A stretch of 64,000 nucleotides of DNA from Bacillus sp. Y1 (GCF_003586445.1 NZ_CP030028.1:3610501-3674500); one strand, 5' to 3'; shown: positions 50,591 through 63,964, numbered from the stretch's first letter. Notes: generated by a model not told the origin, from the letters alone. Numbers and translations: made by a program.

Positions 50591-51702
50591 TTATGCGTAT
50601 GCACCCATAATACTTGAAATTGTTTCATGTCCTAAAATACATGCCTTTACTTCAGCTACCATTTCTGACGTAGACACCGCTCTTTTTCCTTCTGATAAAA
50701 TATCTTTTGTACGCAATCCAGCATTTAATACTTCATCAACCGCTTTTTCAACAGCAGCTGCTTCTTCTTCTAGACCAAACGATACTCTAAGCATCATTGC
50801 GGCTGAAAGAATAGCCGCTAAAGGATTAGCAATATTTTTCCCTTCAATATCAGGAGCAGACCCATGAATTGGTTCATATAAGTACGGACCATTTTCAGAT
50901 AAACTAGCTGATGGAAGCATCCCTAAAGATCCCGTTAATACAGAAGCTTCATCGCTTAAAATGTCCCCAAATAAATTCTCAGTAACAACAACATCAAAAC
51001 TCTTTGGATTTTTAATTAATTGCATCGCTGCATTATCTACAAGCATATGCTCAAGTTTTACCGATGGATAGCGTTTTGCCACTTCCTCAGCTACTTCTCT
51101 CCACATTCTGCTTGATTCTAATACATTCGCTTTATCAACAGATGTAACCTTCTTCCCTCGTTTGTCTGCTAGTTGGAAGGCTAATTCAATAACCCTAACC
51201 ATTTCTTCACGTTTATAAAAAAGAGTATCAACCACTGCCTCTTTCTCATCCACTGTTCGACGCTCACTCGGCTTACCAAAATATAATCCACCTGTTAATT
51301 CACGAACCATTAACATATCCACATCTTGAATAATCTCTTTGCGAAGGGGTGATGAATCAGCTAGACTCGCATAAAAAGTAGTTGGGCGCAAGTTTGCATA
51401 AAGGTCAAGGTCTTTACGAATCTTAAGTAATCCTCTCTCTGGACGGAGATGTACAGGTAAAGTATCGTACTTTGGCCCCCGACCGCACCTAAAAGTACAG
51501 CATCACTTTGCTTACACAGTTCAACTGTCTCATCTGGAAGTGGACTCCCTGTTACTTCATAAGCTACTCCACCAATATGTCCATACGTAAATTCAAATTG
51601 ATGATCAAATCTATCACCAATAGCCTGCAGTACATCCACCGCACCTTTAGTTACTTCTTTGCCAATTCCGTCTCCGGGTAGCACTGCAATCTGCTTCTTC
51701 AT
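50591..51702 (-). pseudogene. leuB: 3-isopropylmalate dehydrogenase LeuB, frameshifted
   Basis: The enzyme oxidatively decarboxylates 3-isopropylmalate. The N-terminal part (51702 to about 51480) reads [20 protein letters not shown] up to LLGAVGG. The frame then shifts, and the rest ([19 protein letters not shown] through [20 protein letters not shown] and [14 protein letters not shown]) continues in another frame. Restoring one C in GGGGGCC on the coding strand (plus 51474-51480) gives a normal protein of about 370 residues. All catalytic motifs are otherwise intact, so the lesion is recent or a sequencing error. As written, the strain would need leucine. Confidence 0.88.
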
Positions 51703-51733
51703 CTTGTTTCCCCTCCATTAAAATGTACATTTA

Positions 51734-54816
<3,083 letters not shown>

Positions 54817-54820
<4 letters not shown>

Positions 54821-56532
54821 GGTTTCACACCTACCATTTCATGATGTCCTTTACCAGGAGCTATCATTGGATAGACATTTTCGTCTGGATCAATGCGAAT
54901 ATCTAGTAATACTGGCTCATTGTTTGTTAGTACTTCATTAAAAATCGTTTCAGCTTGTGCCACATCTTCAATGACATACCCTTTAATTCCATAGGCATCA
55001 GCCAACTTTACGAAATCAGGTTGGCTAGAGAATTTGCTGTGTGAGAAACGAGATTCATAGAAAATCTCTTGCCACTGTCTTACCATTCCCAACGAAGAAT
55101 TATTAAGAATGATAATCTTAATAGGAAGATTTTGTTCTCTTATAACAGCCAATTCTTGCGTACACATTTGGAATCCACCATCACCTGAGATTGATAACAC
55201 AATCGAATCTGGTGAGGCCAATTGTGCACCGATACTAGCAGGTAATCCAAAGCCCATTGTTCCAAGTCCACCTGAAGTTACCCAACGGTTTGCCTTTGAA
55301 AACTTATAGTATTGAGCAGCCCACATCTGGTGCTGACCAACGTCTGTTACGACAATCGCTTCACCTTTTGTTTTTTCATAAAGCATTTCCATCACTTTTT
55401 GTGGCTTTAAGTGACCATCTTCCTTATAAAAATAAGGATACTCTTTCTTCCAAGCATTTAGCGTGTCCAACCATTCTTGGTGAACCGGAGGCTTCCCTTC
55501 TTGAGCGATTAGCTGCTTTAATGCTTCTTTTGCATCCGCTACAACCGGGATTTGCGTTTGAACATTTTTCCCAATTTCAGCAGGATCAATATCGATATGT
55601 GCAACGGTGGCGTTTGGAGCAAAATGTTGCAGGTTTCCTGTTAAGCGGTCATCAAATCTAGCTCCAATATTGATGAGTAAATCACATTCATACAGTGCCA
55701 TATTTGCGGTATAGCACCCATGCATACCAGCGAGTCCAGCGAATAAAGGATGTTCAGCAGGAAAGCCACCAAGTCCTAACAGCGTGTGCACGACCGGAAG
55801 ATTTTGTTGCTCAGCGTATTGCTTCAACTCTTCGTATCCTTCTGCAAAGAGAATTCCTGCTCCAGCTAAAATAACTGGCTTCTTCGCTCTACTGACAGCT
55901 TCTGTTAACTTTCTAATCTGAAGATAATTTGGTTGAACAGTTGGTTGATAACCTGGTAGAACAATTTCTTGCTCCTCAGGAACATTTGCTATACCAGCAG
56001 CAATATCTTTAGGAATATCAATTAATACTGGTCCTGGGCGACCGCTTGTGGCTACGTAGAATGCTTCTTTCACAATTCTAGGAATATCTTCAATACTACG
56101 AACCTGATAATTATATTTAGTTATGGGAGTCGTAATTCCCAGTATATCCGCCTCTTGGAATGCATCTGTACCAATCACTCCTGTTGCCACCTGACCTGTA
56201 AAGACAACTAACGGTAAGGAGTCCATCATCGCATCAGCTAACCCAGTAATAATGTTAGTTGCACCTGGTCCTGATGTTGCGATTACAACACCCGGTTTTC
56301 CTGTTACTCGAGAATAACCTTCTGCTGCATGAATTCCACCTTGTTCATGGCGAGGGAGTATGTGTAGAATCTTAGAATCATAGAGCTTATCGTAAATTGG
56401 GAGAACTGCCCCTCCAGGATATCCAAATATTACCTCTACTTGCTCCTTCTTTAGTGCTTCAAGCATTAATTCTGCACCACTAATCGGTTCGTTTTCAGCC
56501 TTCATTTTCGTAAAGGCAGTTTCTTGCAACAT
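54817..56532 (-). CDS. ilvB: Acetolactate synthase large subunit IlvB
   Basis: The 571-residue TPP enzyme forms acetolactate or acetohydroxybutyrate. The activating glutamate is in [17 protein letters not shown]. The TPP/Mg motif runs from SGDGGFQM to [23 protein letters not shown] precedes the ATG. It is preceded by a leucine T-box, so ilvBHC-leuABCD is controlled by tRNA-Leu charging. Confidence 0.98.
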
Positions 56533-56884
56533 TTGTTGACCCTCCCTATTTCAAATCTTGTTAGATAATCTAACAAATTAACATTATAAAAAGCCTCCCC
56601 ATCCCCTACTTTGCCTACTACACCCTAGGCTAAAGGGATGGAAAGGCTTGAGAAACCTATCCACGGTACCACCCTTGTTCACGCAAATGCGTGCGCTCAT
56701 GATCACAATTGGATCGTTTTGATAACGAGTGTCTGACACTCGACTGCCTTTACTATAGATTTTCAAGACAGTGCTCAAAGGTGAGTTCACTTCATGTCAT
56801 TTCCACCGGCTTCCAGCTACCCCGGCTCTCTGTAGGAATGTTTCATGAAACTACTTTTCCTTATCAACGCTTTTTCCTATTTAC
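56533..56884 (-). promoter_or_regulatory. Leucine T-box riboswitch ahead of ilvB
   Basis: The T-box AAGGGTGGTACCGTGG is at 56676-56661. A terminator hairpin (56649-56588) follows. Stem I features GGAAAAGTAG, AGAGAG and a GTGAACTCACC segment in which CTC (56785-56783), a leucine codon, is the likely specifier. The leader starts right at the ilvE stop, and I see no good promoter in the last 60 nt of ilvE, so transcription may come from the ilvE promoter. Confidence 0.92.
56588..56649 (-). terminator. T-box regulated terminator of ilvB
   Basis: AAGCCTTTCCATCCC pairs with GGGATGGGGAGGCTT and is followed by TTT. Confidence 0.85.
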
Positions 56885-57790
56885 TTAGCTTACATGTGGC
56901 GTTGCTTCCTTGGAGTACACTTTCACACCTTCAGAAACAACACGTTCTCTAAATTTCACTAATAACTCCTTCGTAAGTGCACCTGGAGTACCATCGCCAA
57001 TTACTCTGCCATCTACCTTAATTACCGCAATGACTTCTGCAGCTGTTCCTGTTAGAAACACTTCATCAGCTGTGTAAACATCATGTCTTGTAAATGGTTC
57101 TTCTTTAAGTTCATAGCCTAACTCTTTTACAATATCGATAACGGCGTTTCTTGTAATTCCCTCAAGTGCTCCAATATATCCTGGAGGTGTATAGAAACAA
57201 CCATCGCGAATAATAAACACATTATCAGCAGATCCTTCAGCAACATACCCTTGGTCATTAAGCATTAGTGCTTCACTAACACCAGCAAGATGTGCTTCAA
57301 TTCTAACTAACACGTTATTTAAATAATTCAGTGATTTTACTTTTGGACTAAGTACATCAGGTCTGTTTCTTCTTGTTGCAACAGTCACAATTTCTAATCC
57401 TGTTTCATACAATTCTTTCGGGAAAATAGAAAGTGGCTCTACTATAACAACTACATTCGCTTTAGCACATTTATTTGGATCTAGTCCGAGGTCACCAACA
57501 CCTCTAGACACTACCACGCGAATATAAGCATCTTCAATTTTATTTTTCTCAACAGTAGCGACGATAATATCTGTGAATTCATCTTGTGAGTATGGTACAT
57601 TCAGCATAATTGACTTTGCTGAACGGTACAGTCGGTCCATATGTTCCTTCATTCGGAATACGTTACCGCTGTAGACTCGAATTCCTTCAAAAATACCGTC
57701 TCCGTATAAAAATCCATGATCGTATACTGAAATCTTGGCGTTCTCTTTAGTTACATATTCGCCATTTAAAAAAATCCATTGTTCAGACAC
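56885..57790 (-). CDS. ilvE: Branched-chain amino acid aminotransferase IlvE
   Basis: The 301-residue class IV PLP aminotransferase performs the last step for leucine, isoleucine and valine. The family motifs are present: YGDGIFEGIRVY, the lysine in SPKVKSLNYLNN, and EGSADNVFI with FLTGTAAEVIAV. It resembles the short E. coli-type IlvE, not the longer B. subtilis YbgE/YwaA. GTG at 57790 follows AAAGAGGTG; an upstream GTG (57799) overlaps the binding site. Confidence 0.95.
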   Translation of the reverse strand: MSEQWIFLNGEYVTKENAKISVYDHGFLYGDGIFEGIRVYSGNVFRMKEHMDRLYRSAKSIMLNVPYSQDEFTDIIVATVEKNKIEDAYIRVVVSRGVGDLGLDPNKCAKANVVVIVEPLSIFPKELYETGLEIVTVATRRNRPDVLSPKVKSLNYLNNVLVRIEAHLAGVSEALMLNDQGYVAEGSADNVFIIRDGCFYTPPGYIGALEGITRNAVIDIVKELGYELKEEPFTRHDVYTADEVFLTGTAAEVIAVIKVDGRVIGDGTPGALTKELLVKFRERVVSEGVKVYSKEATPHVS

Positions 57791-58102
57791 GAAATACACC
57801 TCTTTGCATTTAAGTTAAACCGCTTTAAATGAATAAAATAATTACAAAAAAATTTTTTCGAAAAATAACTCTTTTTACCCTTTGTTTTTCTTTTGAATAT
57901 TACAAATGATTTGTATATTTGAGGACTATCTTACGCCCATTTTATTTACTCGTCAACCCCATTTTTTCGAATTGTTTGATAATTTAGATTAGTCAATTTA
58001 GTTGTATCCGCTTACAATGTTGATATAATAACAATTTCTAATTTTAAAAAAATTTTTAAAAATACTTCATATTTCTTTTCCATCTCTAGTAAAAAATGAA
58101 AG
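57791..58102. other. ilvE upstream region
   Basis: No gene seen. It contains the ilvE promoter, a 130-nt untranslated leader and long A/T runs. A sequence ATTTTTTCGAAAAAT near 57853-57867 resembles a CodY box with about four mismatches. Confidence 0.5.
57928..57956 (-). promoter_or_regulatory. Sigma-A promoter of ilvE
   Basis: Minus-strand TTGACG (57956-57951) and TAAGAT (57933-57928), 17 nt apart. Confidence 0.65.
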
Positions 58103-58134
58103 AAGCCTACTGAATGATTCAGTAGGCTCTTTAT
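58103..58134 (-). terminator. Terminator of the peptide transporter operon
   Basis: AGCCTACTGAATCATTCAGTAGGCT followed by TCTTTCATTTTTT on the minus strand. Confidence 0.88.
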
Positions 58135-58135
58135 T

Positions 58136-59053
58136 TCATCTTCTATTACTTTTAGGATCAAATGCGTCTCTTAAACCATCTCCTATAAAGTTAATACATA
58201 AAACTGTCGTTAAGATTGCTAGCCCTGGCGGTATCCACGCTTCCGGACTATTTCGTAAAATACGTAAACTTTGGGCCTCTGAAATCATATTTCCCCAAGT
58301 TGGCGTAGGCTGAGGGATTCCAAATCCAATAAAGCTAAGACCCGATTCAATAATGATATACGTGGCCATCATTAATGTCGCATTAACCACGATTGGACCA
58401 ATTGCATTCGGAATAAAATGCTTAAATATTATTCTAAAATCACTTGCACCAATCGCTTTCGCACCAAGAACAAATTCCTGTTCTCGAAGTGATAAATATG
58501 TACCTCTAATAATTCTTGTTAAGTTTGGCCATGAAGTAATCGCAATGATACCTACAAATATTCCAACGTTCACTCTTTCCAGTATGGCTACAATGGTTAA
58601 ACAAAGAACAAGGAAAGGTAATACAAGCATCATATCTGCTGCACGCATGATGATCGCATCAATCTTACCACCATAATACCCAGCAATAGAACCAAGTGTT
58701 ACTCCAATGATGAGAGTAAATATCATCGCACTAAAACCAACAATAAGTGAAATTCTTCCTCCATACAGGAGTCTTGATAGATTATCACGCCCTGAACTAT
58801 CGTTTCCTAATGGATGATCTTCACTCGGCGGACGTTCGATTAATAAGAGATTTGACTTAGTAGGACTGTGCTCTGTTAACAATGGGGCAAAGGTGACAGC
58901 TAAAATGATCGCTAGTAACACAAAGACTCCCATGACAGCGAGCTTATTTTTCAAAAATCGTTTTAATGCGATTCGAAAAGGACTATTTCCTTTATCTGGT
59001 TTAACAGGCACCTCTAGGTTCGTATCCATCGCTTCTTGCTGTTTTAGTTCCAT
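58136..59053 (-). CDS. Oligopeptide ABC transporter permease OppC/DppC-like
   Basis: The 305-residue permease has about six transmembrane helices. The N-terminal helix is KLAVMGVFVLLAIILAVTFA, and the EAA loop is REQEFVLGAKAIGASDFRII. The OppC-specific N-terminal domain is present. The ATG at 59053 follows GAGGTGAGTAAT; an upstream start at 59092 would overlap oppB. Substrate (di- or oligopeptide) cannot be set from sequence. Confidence 0.92.
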   Translation of the reverse strand: MELKQQEAMDTNLEVPVKPDKGNSPFRIALKRFLKNKLAVMGVFVLLAIILAVTFAPLLTEHSPTKSNLLLIERPPSEDHPLGNDSSGRDNLSRLLYGGRISLIVGFSAMIFTLIIGVTLGSIAGYYGGKIDAIIMRAADMMLVLPFLVLCLTIVAILERVNVGIFVGIIAITSWPNLTRIIRGTYLSLREQEFVLGAKAIGASDFRIIFKHFIPNAIGPIVVNATLMMATYIIIESGLSFIGFGIPQPTPTWGNMISEAQSLRILRNSPEAWIPPGLAILTTVLCINFIGDGLRDAFDPKSNRR

Positions 59054-59063
59054 ATTACTCACC

Positions 59064-60029
59064 TCAATCGTAGCGGATTCGTGGGTCAACAATACTGTAG
59101 AAAATATCAGCTAATAAATTCCCGAGGAGAATGAAAAATCCTAACATTAGATTAATGGCCATGATGACAGGATAATCACGATTCCCAATAGAACTTAAGA
59201 ACAATGTTCCTATTCCCGGATATTGAAATACCCCTTCAGTTATAACTGCACCACTCAATAATGCCCCAATTTCAAACCCTAACAGTGTAATAATTGGAAT
59301 TAATGCATTGCGCAAGGTATGTTTGTACAAGACATTACGATCTGTCATTCCTTTTGCTCGTGCCGTCCGTATATAATCACTTCCAAGCACGTCCAATACT
59401 TCAGAACGCATGAATCTCATGTAGGAGGCTGTACCAGCTAATCCGAGAGTTAAACCTGGCAAAATTAAATGTTGAAGTTTATTAAAAAATAGCTCAATCC
59501 CTGTAAGCCCAGGGCTCGATACAGATCCCTGTGAAGGCAACCACCCTAGTTGAATAGAAAAAATATAGATAGCTACTAAGCCGAAAAAGAAATTCGGTAC
59601 AGCTAATCCGAAAAAACCGAACGTTGTTGCACCATAATCCAGAATCGAATATGGTTTTCTTGCAGAGTATATTCCAATTGGAATCGAAACAATGATCGTA
59701 ATAAAAAGTGTAAAAATTCCTAAATAAAACGTGTTTCCTATTCTTTCAGCAATAAGATCAGATACATCTCTACCCTTAAAAATAAATGATTTTCCAAAGT
59801 CCCCCTGCAATACATCTTTCAACCAATTCCAATATTGAACATGAATAGGATCATTTAGGCCAAGAGCTTCTTTTTGCTTCTCAAATACTTCCGGATCAAT
59901 ATTTGGATCAAAAATCTTTCCCGAGATTGGATCACCTGGAGCCGCCTGTATCAAAGCAAAAACAATAATTGTTAAAGCTAAAAGCATCGGAATGAATATG
60001 AGTACCCTTCTTATTAAGTATTTATACAC
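59064..60029 (-). CDS. Oligopeptide ABC transporter permease OppB/DppB-like
   Basis: The 321-residue permease begins MYKYLIRRVLIFIPMLLALT, the typical first helix. It has six membrane segments and the EAA-type loop SDYIRTARAKGMTDRNVL. The GTG start follows GGAGGGGGAACG. It lies downstream of the binding protein behind a stem-loop. Confidence 0.93.
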   Translation of the reverse strand: MYKYLIRRVLIFIPMLLALTIIVFALIQAAPGDPISGKIFDPNIDPEVFEKQKEALGLNDPIHVQYWNWLKDVLQGDFGKSFIFKGRDVSDLIAERIGNTFYLGIFTLFITIIVSIPIGIYSARKPYSILDYGATTFGFFGLAVPNFFFGLVAIYIFSIQLGWLPSQGSVSSPGLTGIELFFNKLQHLILPGLTLGLAGTASYMRFMRSEVLDVLGSDYIRTARAKGMTDRNVLYKHTLRNALIPIITLLGFEIGALLSGAVITEGVFQYPGIGTLFLSSIGNRDYPVIMAINLMLGFFILLGNLLADIFYSIVDPRIRYD

Positions 60030-60055
60030 CGTTCCCCCTCCATTCTTACAGAATA

Positions 60056-60093
60056 AGAAAAGAGCGCGGCATAATTACCGATCACTCTTTTCT
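60056..60093 (-). terminator. Partial terminator between the binding protein and oppB
   Basis: AGAAAAGAG and CTCTTTTCT arms around a 20-nt loop, then TATTC. This would lower permease expression relative to the solute-binding protein. Confidence 0.6.
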
Positions 60094-60107
60094 CTATTCA
60101 ACAATTG

Positions 60108-61868
60108 TTATTCCGTTACGTACCAGAGATGAGTATCGTTTAAGAACGAGTATGGAAGTACATCGATTCCTTGAAGACGTTTGTTATGAGCCCATAAGCT
60201 ATTTGCAGCATATAGGATCACGCTTGGTAGATCTTCACCGAACTCAACTTGCCACTCACTATACTTTTGTTTACGGTAATCTTGTTCAAATGCATCTGGA
60301 GGAGTGAATGCATCCTTTAACAATTGATCTGCTTCAGGATTATTCCAGCGAGAATAGTTATAACCTGCCATAGATGACCATAATCCACTTGGATCCGGAT
60401 CTGTACTATCTAAGCTCCAACCAATTAAGTATAAATCCCAGTCTTGGCTGTTCTTTTCTAAATCTTCAAAGTAGGCTGCTGCTTCCTTCGGCTGGCGAAG
60501 GTCGATGCTGATTCCTACCTCTTCTAGGAACTCTTCAATAATCGGAGCAGAACGCTCACGAATTTGATTTCCTAGTGGATAATTCAAGTTAAGTACCCAT
60601 TCCTTGCCGTTAGGATCTTCGCGGAAACCATCTCCGTTTACATCCTTGTAACCAGCCTCATCAAGTAGAGCTTCTGCCTTTTCAGGGTCAAACTCATATT
60701 GATTTGGTGTTGTATCGTCATAAGCCCAGAATTGAGTTGCAATTGGTGAATTTTGAACAATTCCGCGTCCATACAATAAACCATCTACTAAACCTTGACG
60801 GTTAATTGCATACGCAATCGCTTGACGGACTTTTTGGTCTTTAAGCTTTTCATTAACTGTCCAGTTAGCTGGATTAATTGTGCCAGCTTCTGAATCTTCC
60901 TTAGAACGATGATTATGCATCAATCCCATCGTCTGGTATCCAAAGTCAGGTTGCTCAACAATTTCAACATTTTCAAGGGCATCAACTGTTTCATAGTCAG
61001 CAGCTTGGAAACCGTTGGGATCGGCAACAAAATCAATTTCACCGTTTTCAAGTAAACCTAAGATAACAGCTTGGTCAACGACCTTCCAGATGACGCTATC
61101 AAGCTTAGGCTCTCCTTGCCAATAATCAGCAAATTTCTTAAGTACATATTGCTCTCCTTGCACCATTTCACTAAATTGGAATGGCCCAGTACCAATTACT
61201 TCACCAGGATTACGTGAAGCACCAGCTTCCGGAATTTCCGCAACAGGAATATCTTTGAAGATATGTTCAGGAATAATCATAAAGCTAGCATCAGATAGCG
61301 CCAACACGTTTGGTTGAGCAAACTTAAACGTAACTGTATGATCATCAACAGCAACAACCCCTTGGAAATCAGTTGTCTTTCCTGTTGAAAACTCCTCATA
61401 CCCTACCAATCTTTCAACATATTGCGTACGAACTCCACCCGCTTCTACATAACCTGGGCTCGCAATGGTTTTATAAGTAAATACCACGTCGTTAGCAGTA
61501 AATGGTTCCCCATCATGCCATTTTGCATTTTCATCTAATTTAAAGGTGACTTCAGTTTGATCATCATTGAATGTCCACTCTTTCGCTAGGTTCGGAATAA
61601 AATCAAGGTTCTTATCTTGCGTAAGTAGCCCTTCATGTGTAAATGATAAAATATTAGATTCATAGGCCTCTGTGTAAAAAATAGGGTTAAATAAACCTGT
61701 TGGAGCTGTATCCATTGCCCCAACTACCGTACCTCCACTTACCGGGTCCTTTTCACTCGATCCTTCATTCTCTGATGAAGCAGGTTCTTTGTTTCCTGAG
61801 CATGCTGCCAGTACACCAAAAACTAGTATAAGCATTAGCATGATCAACCAACTTTTCTTTGCCTTCAT
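60108..61868 (-). CDS. Peptide-binding lipoprotein OppA/DppE family (SBP_bac_5)
   Basis: The 586-residue extracytoplasmic solute-binding protein has a lipoprotein signal peptide with lipobox LAAC (C23). The SBP_bac_5 fold begins around 50-60 (VVGAMDTAPTGLFNPIF), with the conserved EPFTANDVVFTYKTI and VRQAIAYAINRQGLVDGLLY. It is acidic overall. ATG at 61868 follows AGAGGGGTGAATGG. It delivers peptides to the permease encoded next. Confidence 0.95.
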   Translation of the reverse strand: MKAKKSWLIMLMLILVFGVLAACSGNKEPASSENEGSSEKDPVSGGTVVGAMDTAPTGLFNPIFYTEAYESNILSFTHEGLLTQDKNLDFIPNLAKEWTFNDDQTEVTFKLDENAKWHDGEPFTANDVVFTYKTIASPGYVEAGGVRTQYVERLVGYEEFSTGKTTDFQGVVAVDDHTVTFKFAQPNVLALSDASFMIIPEHIFKDIPVAEIPEAGASRNPGEVIGTGPFQFSEMVQGEQYVLKKFADYWQGEPKLDSVIWKVVDQAVILGLLENGEIDFVADPNGFQAADYETVDALENVEIVEQPDFGYQTMGLMHNHRSKEDSEAGTINPANWTVNEKLKDQKVRQAIAYAINRQGLVDGLLYGRGIVQNSPIATQFWAYDDTTPNQYEFDPEKAEALLDEAGYKDVNGDGFREDPNGKEWVLNLNYPLGNQIRERSAPIIEEFLEEVGISIDLRQPKEAAAYFEDLEKNSQDWDLYLIGWSLDSTDPDPSGLWSSMAGYNYSRWNNPEADQLLKDAFTPPDAFEQDYRKQKYSEWQVEFGEDLPSVILYAANSLWAHNKRLQGIDVLPYSFLNDTHLWYVTE

Positions 61869-61961
61869 TCCATTCACCCCTCTTATAATCTTTAACATTT
61901 TTGTCTAAATAAACCAGTTAAAAAGCGCACACCACCTCCTTAAGTGCATAAGCAAATGCAC

Positions 61962-62978
61962 TTATTTGCCTGTATAAAGGTGGCAGGCTACTAGATGGCC
62001 ATTCCCCACCTCTGTAAGCTCGGGACGCACCTCAGAGCATTTCTCATGAACCATCGGACAACGAGTACGAAACGTACAGCCTGACGGTGGATTTGATGGA
62101 CTTGGTAAGTCACCTTTTAATATGATTTTTTCTTTTTTGTGTAGTATGTCTGTGGATGGAACTGCTGATAGAAGTGCTTGTGTGTATGGATGTAATGGAG
62201 TTTCGTAGAGGTTCTTCTTCGGCGCTATTTCCGCAATGCGACCTAAGTACATTACTGCCACTCTGTCGCTAATGTGTTTTACAACGCTTAAGTCATGGGC
62301 GATAAATAAATAAGTTAAGTTAAATTCGTCCTGTAAGTCGGCCATCAAGTTTAGTACCTGGGCTTGTATCGAAACGTCCAATGCAGAGACTGGCTCGTCA
62401 CAAATAACAAATTTCGGATTCAAGGTTAGTGCTCTTGCAATACTTATACGCTGCCTTTGTCCACCAGAAAATTCATGTGGGTACTTAAATCGATCTTCTG
62501 ATCGAAGACCAACCTTTTCTAAAAGACTGATCGTCTTCTCTTTTCGTTCTTCCTTAGTTAAGTTCGTTTGAACGATTAATGGTTCTTCAATTAATTCGGA
62601 CACACTCATTTTGGGATTTAACGAGGCGAATGGATCTTGGAAAACAATTTGCATATCTCTCCGAATGGGTCGAAGCTTCCGGTATCTCATTTTTGTTATA
62701 TCTTGGTCCTCAAAGACGATTTGTCCATCAGTCGGATCCATTAAGCGAAGCAAAACTCTACCAAGTGTTGATTTTCCAGAGCCTGACTCACCAACGATCC
62801 CTAGTGTTTCTCCCCTTAATACACTAAGACTAACGTCGTCAACTGCTTTGACATGTCCAATTGTATGCTTAAGGATTCCACCCTTGATGGGAAAGTACTT
62901 CTTAATATTTTTCGCCTGAAGTATGTAATCTTGATCTGTATGTATCCTTGTTACTGTTTCGATGACTGACAATTTCAC
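61962..62978 (-). CDS. Oligopeptide ABC transporter ATPase OppF-like
   Basis: The 338-residue ATPase has Walker A GIVGESGSGKSTL, signature FSGGQRQRISIARAL and Walker B FVICDEPVSALD. The C-terminal oligo_HPY extension holds the cysteine set CTFRTRCPMVHEKC and VACHLY that binds an Fe-S cluster in this family. GTG at 62978 follows GGGGGAG. Confidence 0.94.
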   Translation of the reverse strand: MKLSVIETVTRIHTDQDYILQAKNIKKYFPIKGGILKHTIGHVKAVDDVSLSVLRGETLGIVGESGSGKSTLGRVLLRLMDPTDGQIVFEDQDITKMRYRKLRPIRRDMQIVFQDPFASLNPKMSVSELIEEPLIVQTNLTKEERKEKTISLLEKVGLRSEDRFKYPHEFSGGQRQRISIARALTLNPKFVICDEPVSALDVSIQAQVLNLMADLQDEFNLTYLFIAHDLSVVKHISDRVAVMYLGRIAEIAPKKNLYETPLHPYTQALLSAVPSTDILHKKEKIILKGDLPSPSNPPSGCTFRTRCPMVHEKCSEVRPELTEVGNGHLVACHLYTGK

Positions 62979-62986
62979 ACTCCCCC

Positions 62987-63964
62987 TTATTCATACAGGT
63001 AACATCGGACTCGATGACTTTCTTCTGCATCCGTTTCATACAGTGACGGGTTTTTATCCCGGCATTTGCTCATCACCTTTGGACAGCGATCTGAGAACCT
63101 GCAACCAACTGGAAAGCGATGCGCAGGAGGAACAGTGCCTTTAATCGCGCCAAGTCGATCAACTTCTTTCTCTAGACTTGGCAAACTGTCAAGCAATCCC
63201 ATAGTATACGGATGTTTTGGTGACAGAAATAGTTTTTCAATCGTTGTTTCTTCAACTATTTGGCCGCCATACATCACCATGATTCGGTCCGCATATTCAG
63301 CCACTACACCTAAATCATGCGTGATTAACAATACAGCCATGTTAAATTTCTTTTTCATTTCATCCATCAAGTCTAAAATTTGAGCTTGAATGGTAACATC
63401 AAGAGCAGTTGTCGGCTCATCAGCTATTAATAGCTTCGGATCACAAGAAATAGCGATAGCAATCATAGCACGCTGACGCATTCCACCCGAAAGTTGGTGT
63501 GGATATTCCTTCATCGTTTCCTCAGCACGCGGAAAACCAACGACCTTTAGGAGCTCAATTGCTCGTAATCTCGCTTCATTTTTGGTCATTTTTTTATGGC
63601 GAATTAAAGTCTCTATAATTTGATTTCCAATAGTAAAAACAGGATTTAAGGCGGTCATCGGTTCCTGAAAGATCATACCGATTTCCTTTCCACGAACATT
63701 CGTCATTTGCTTATCGTTAAGCCCGACCAGATCCTTACCACCGAAAAAAATTCGACCATCTTCAATTTTACCTGGCTTATTAATTAACTTCATAATGGAG
63801 AGGGAAGTAATACTCTTTCCACTCCCTGATTCCCCAACGAGAGCAACGGTTTCCCCAGGCCTGATATAAAAATCCACTCCATCAACGGCTTTTGCTACTG
63901 CTTTATTTTCTAAGTAAAAATAAGTTTTTAATCCACTAACCTCCAACAATTTCACATCTGACAT
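62987..63964 (-). CDS. Oligopeptide ABC transporter ATPase OppD-like
   Basis: The 325-residue ATPase has Walker A VALVGESGSGKSIT, signature LSGGMRQRAMIAIA and Walker B LLIADEPTTALD. The C-terminal CRFSDRCPKVMSKC and VRCYLYE form the oligo_HPY cysteine motif. ATG at 63964 follows GGGAGGTG. The promoter is probably beyond the window; the gene order is oppD-F-A-B-C. Confidence 0.94.
   Translation of the reverse strand: MSDVKLLEVSGLKTYFYLENKAVAKAVDGVDFYIRPGETVALVGESGSGKSITSLSIMKLINKPGKIEDGRIFFGGKDLVGLNDKQMTNVRGKEIGMIFQEPMTALNPVFTIGNQIIETLIRHKKMTKNEARLRAIELLKVVGFPRAEETMKEYPHQLSGGMRQRAMIAIAISCDPKLLIADEPTTALDVTIQAQILDLMDEMKKKFNMAVLLITHDLGVVAEYADRIMVMYGGQIVEETTIEKLFLSPKHPYTMGLLDSLPSLEKEVDRLGAIKGTVPPAHRFPVGCRFSDRCPKVMSKCRDKNPSLYETDAEESHRVRCYLYE

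Noticed and set aside
61930..61947. Perfect AAGGAGGTGG site suggesting a leader peptide before the oppA-like gene
   Set aside because: The GTG codons overlap the site itself and the frame ends after four codons; no credible ORF follows.
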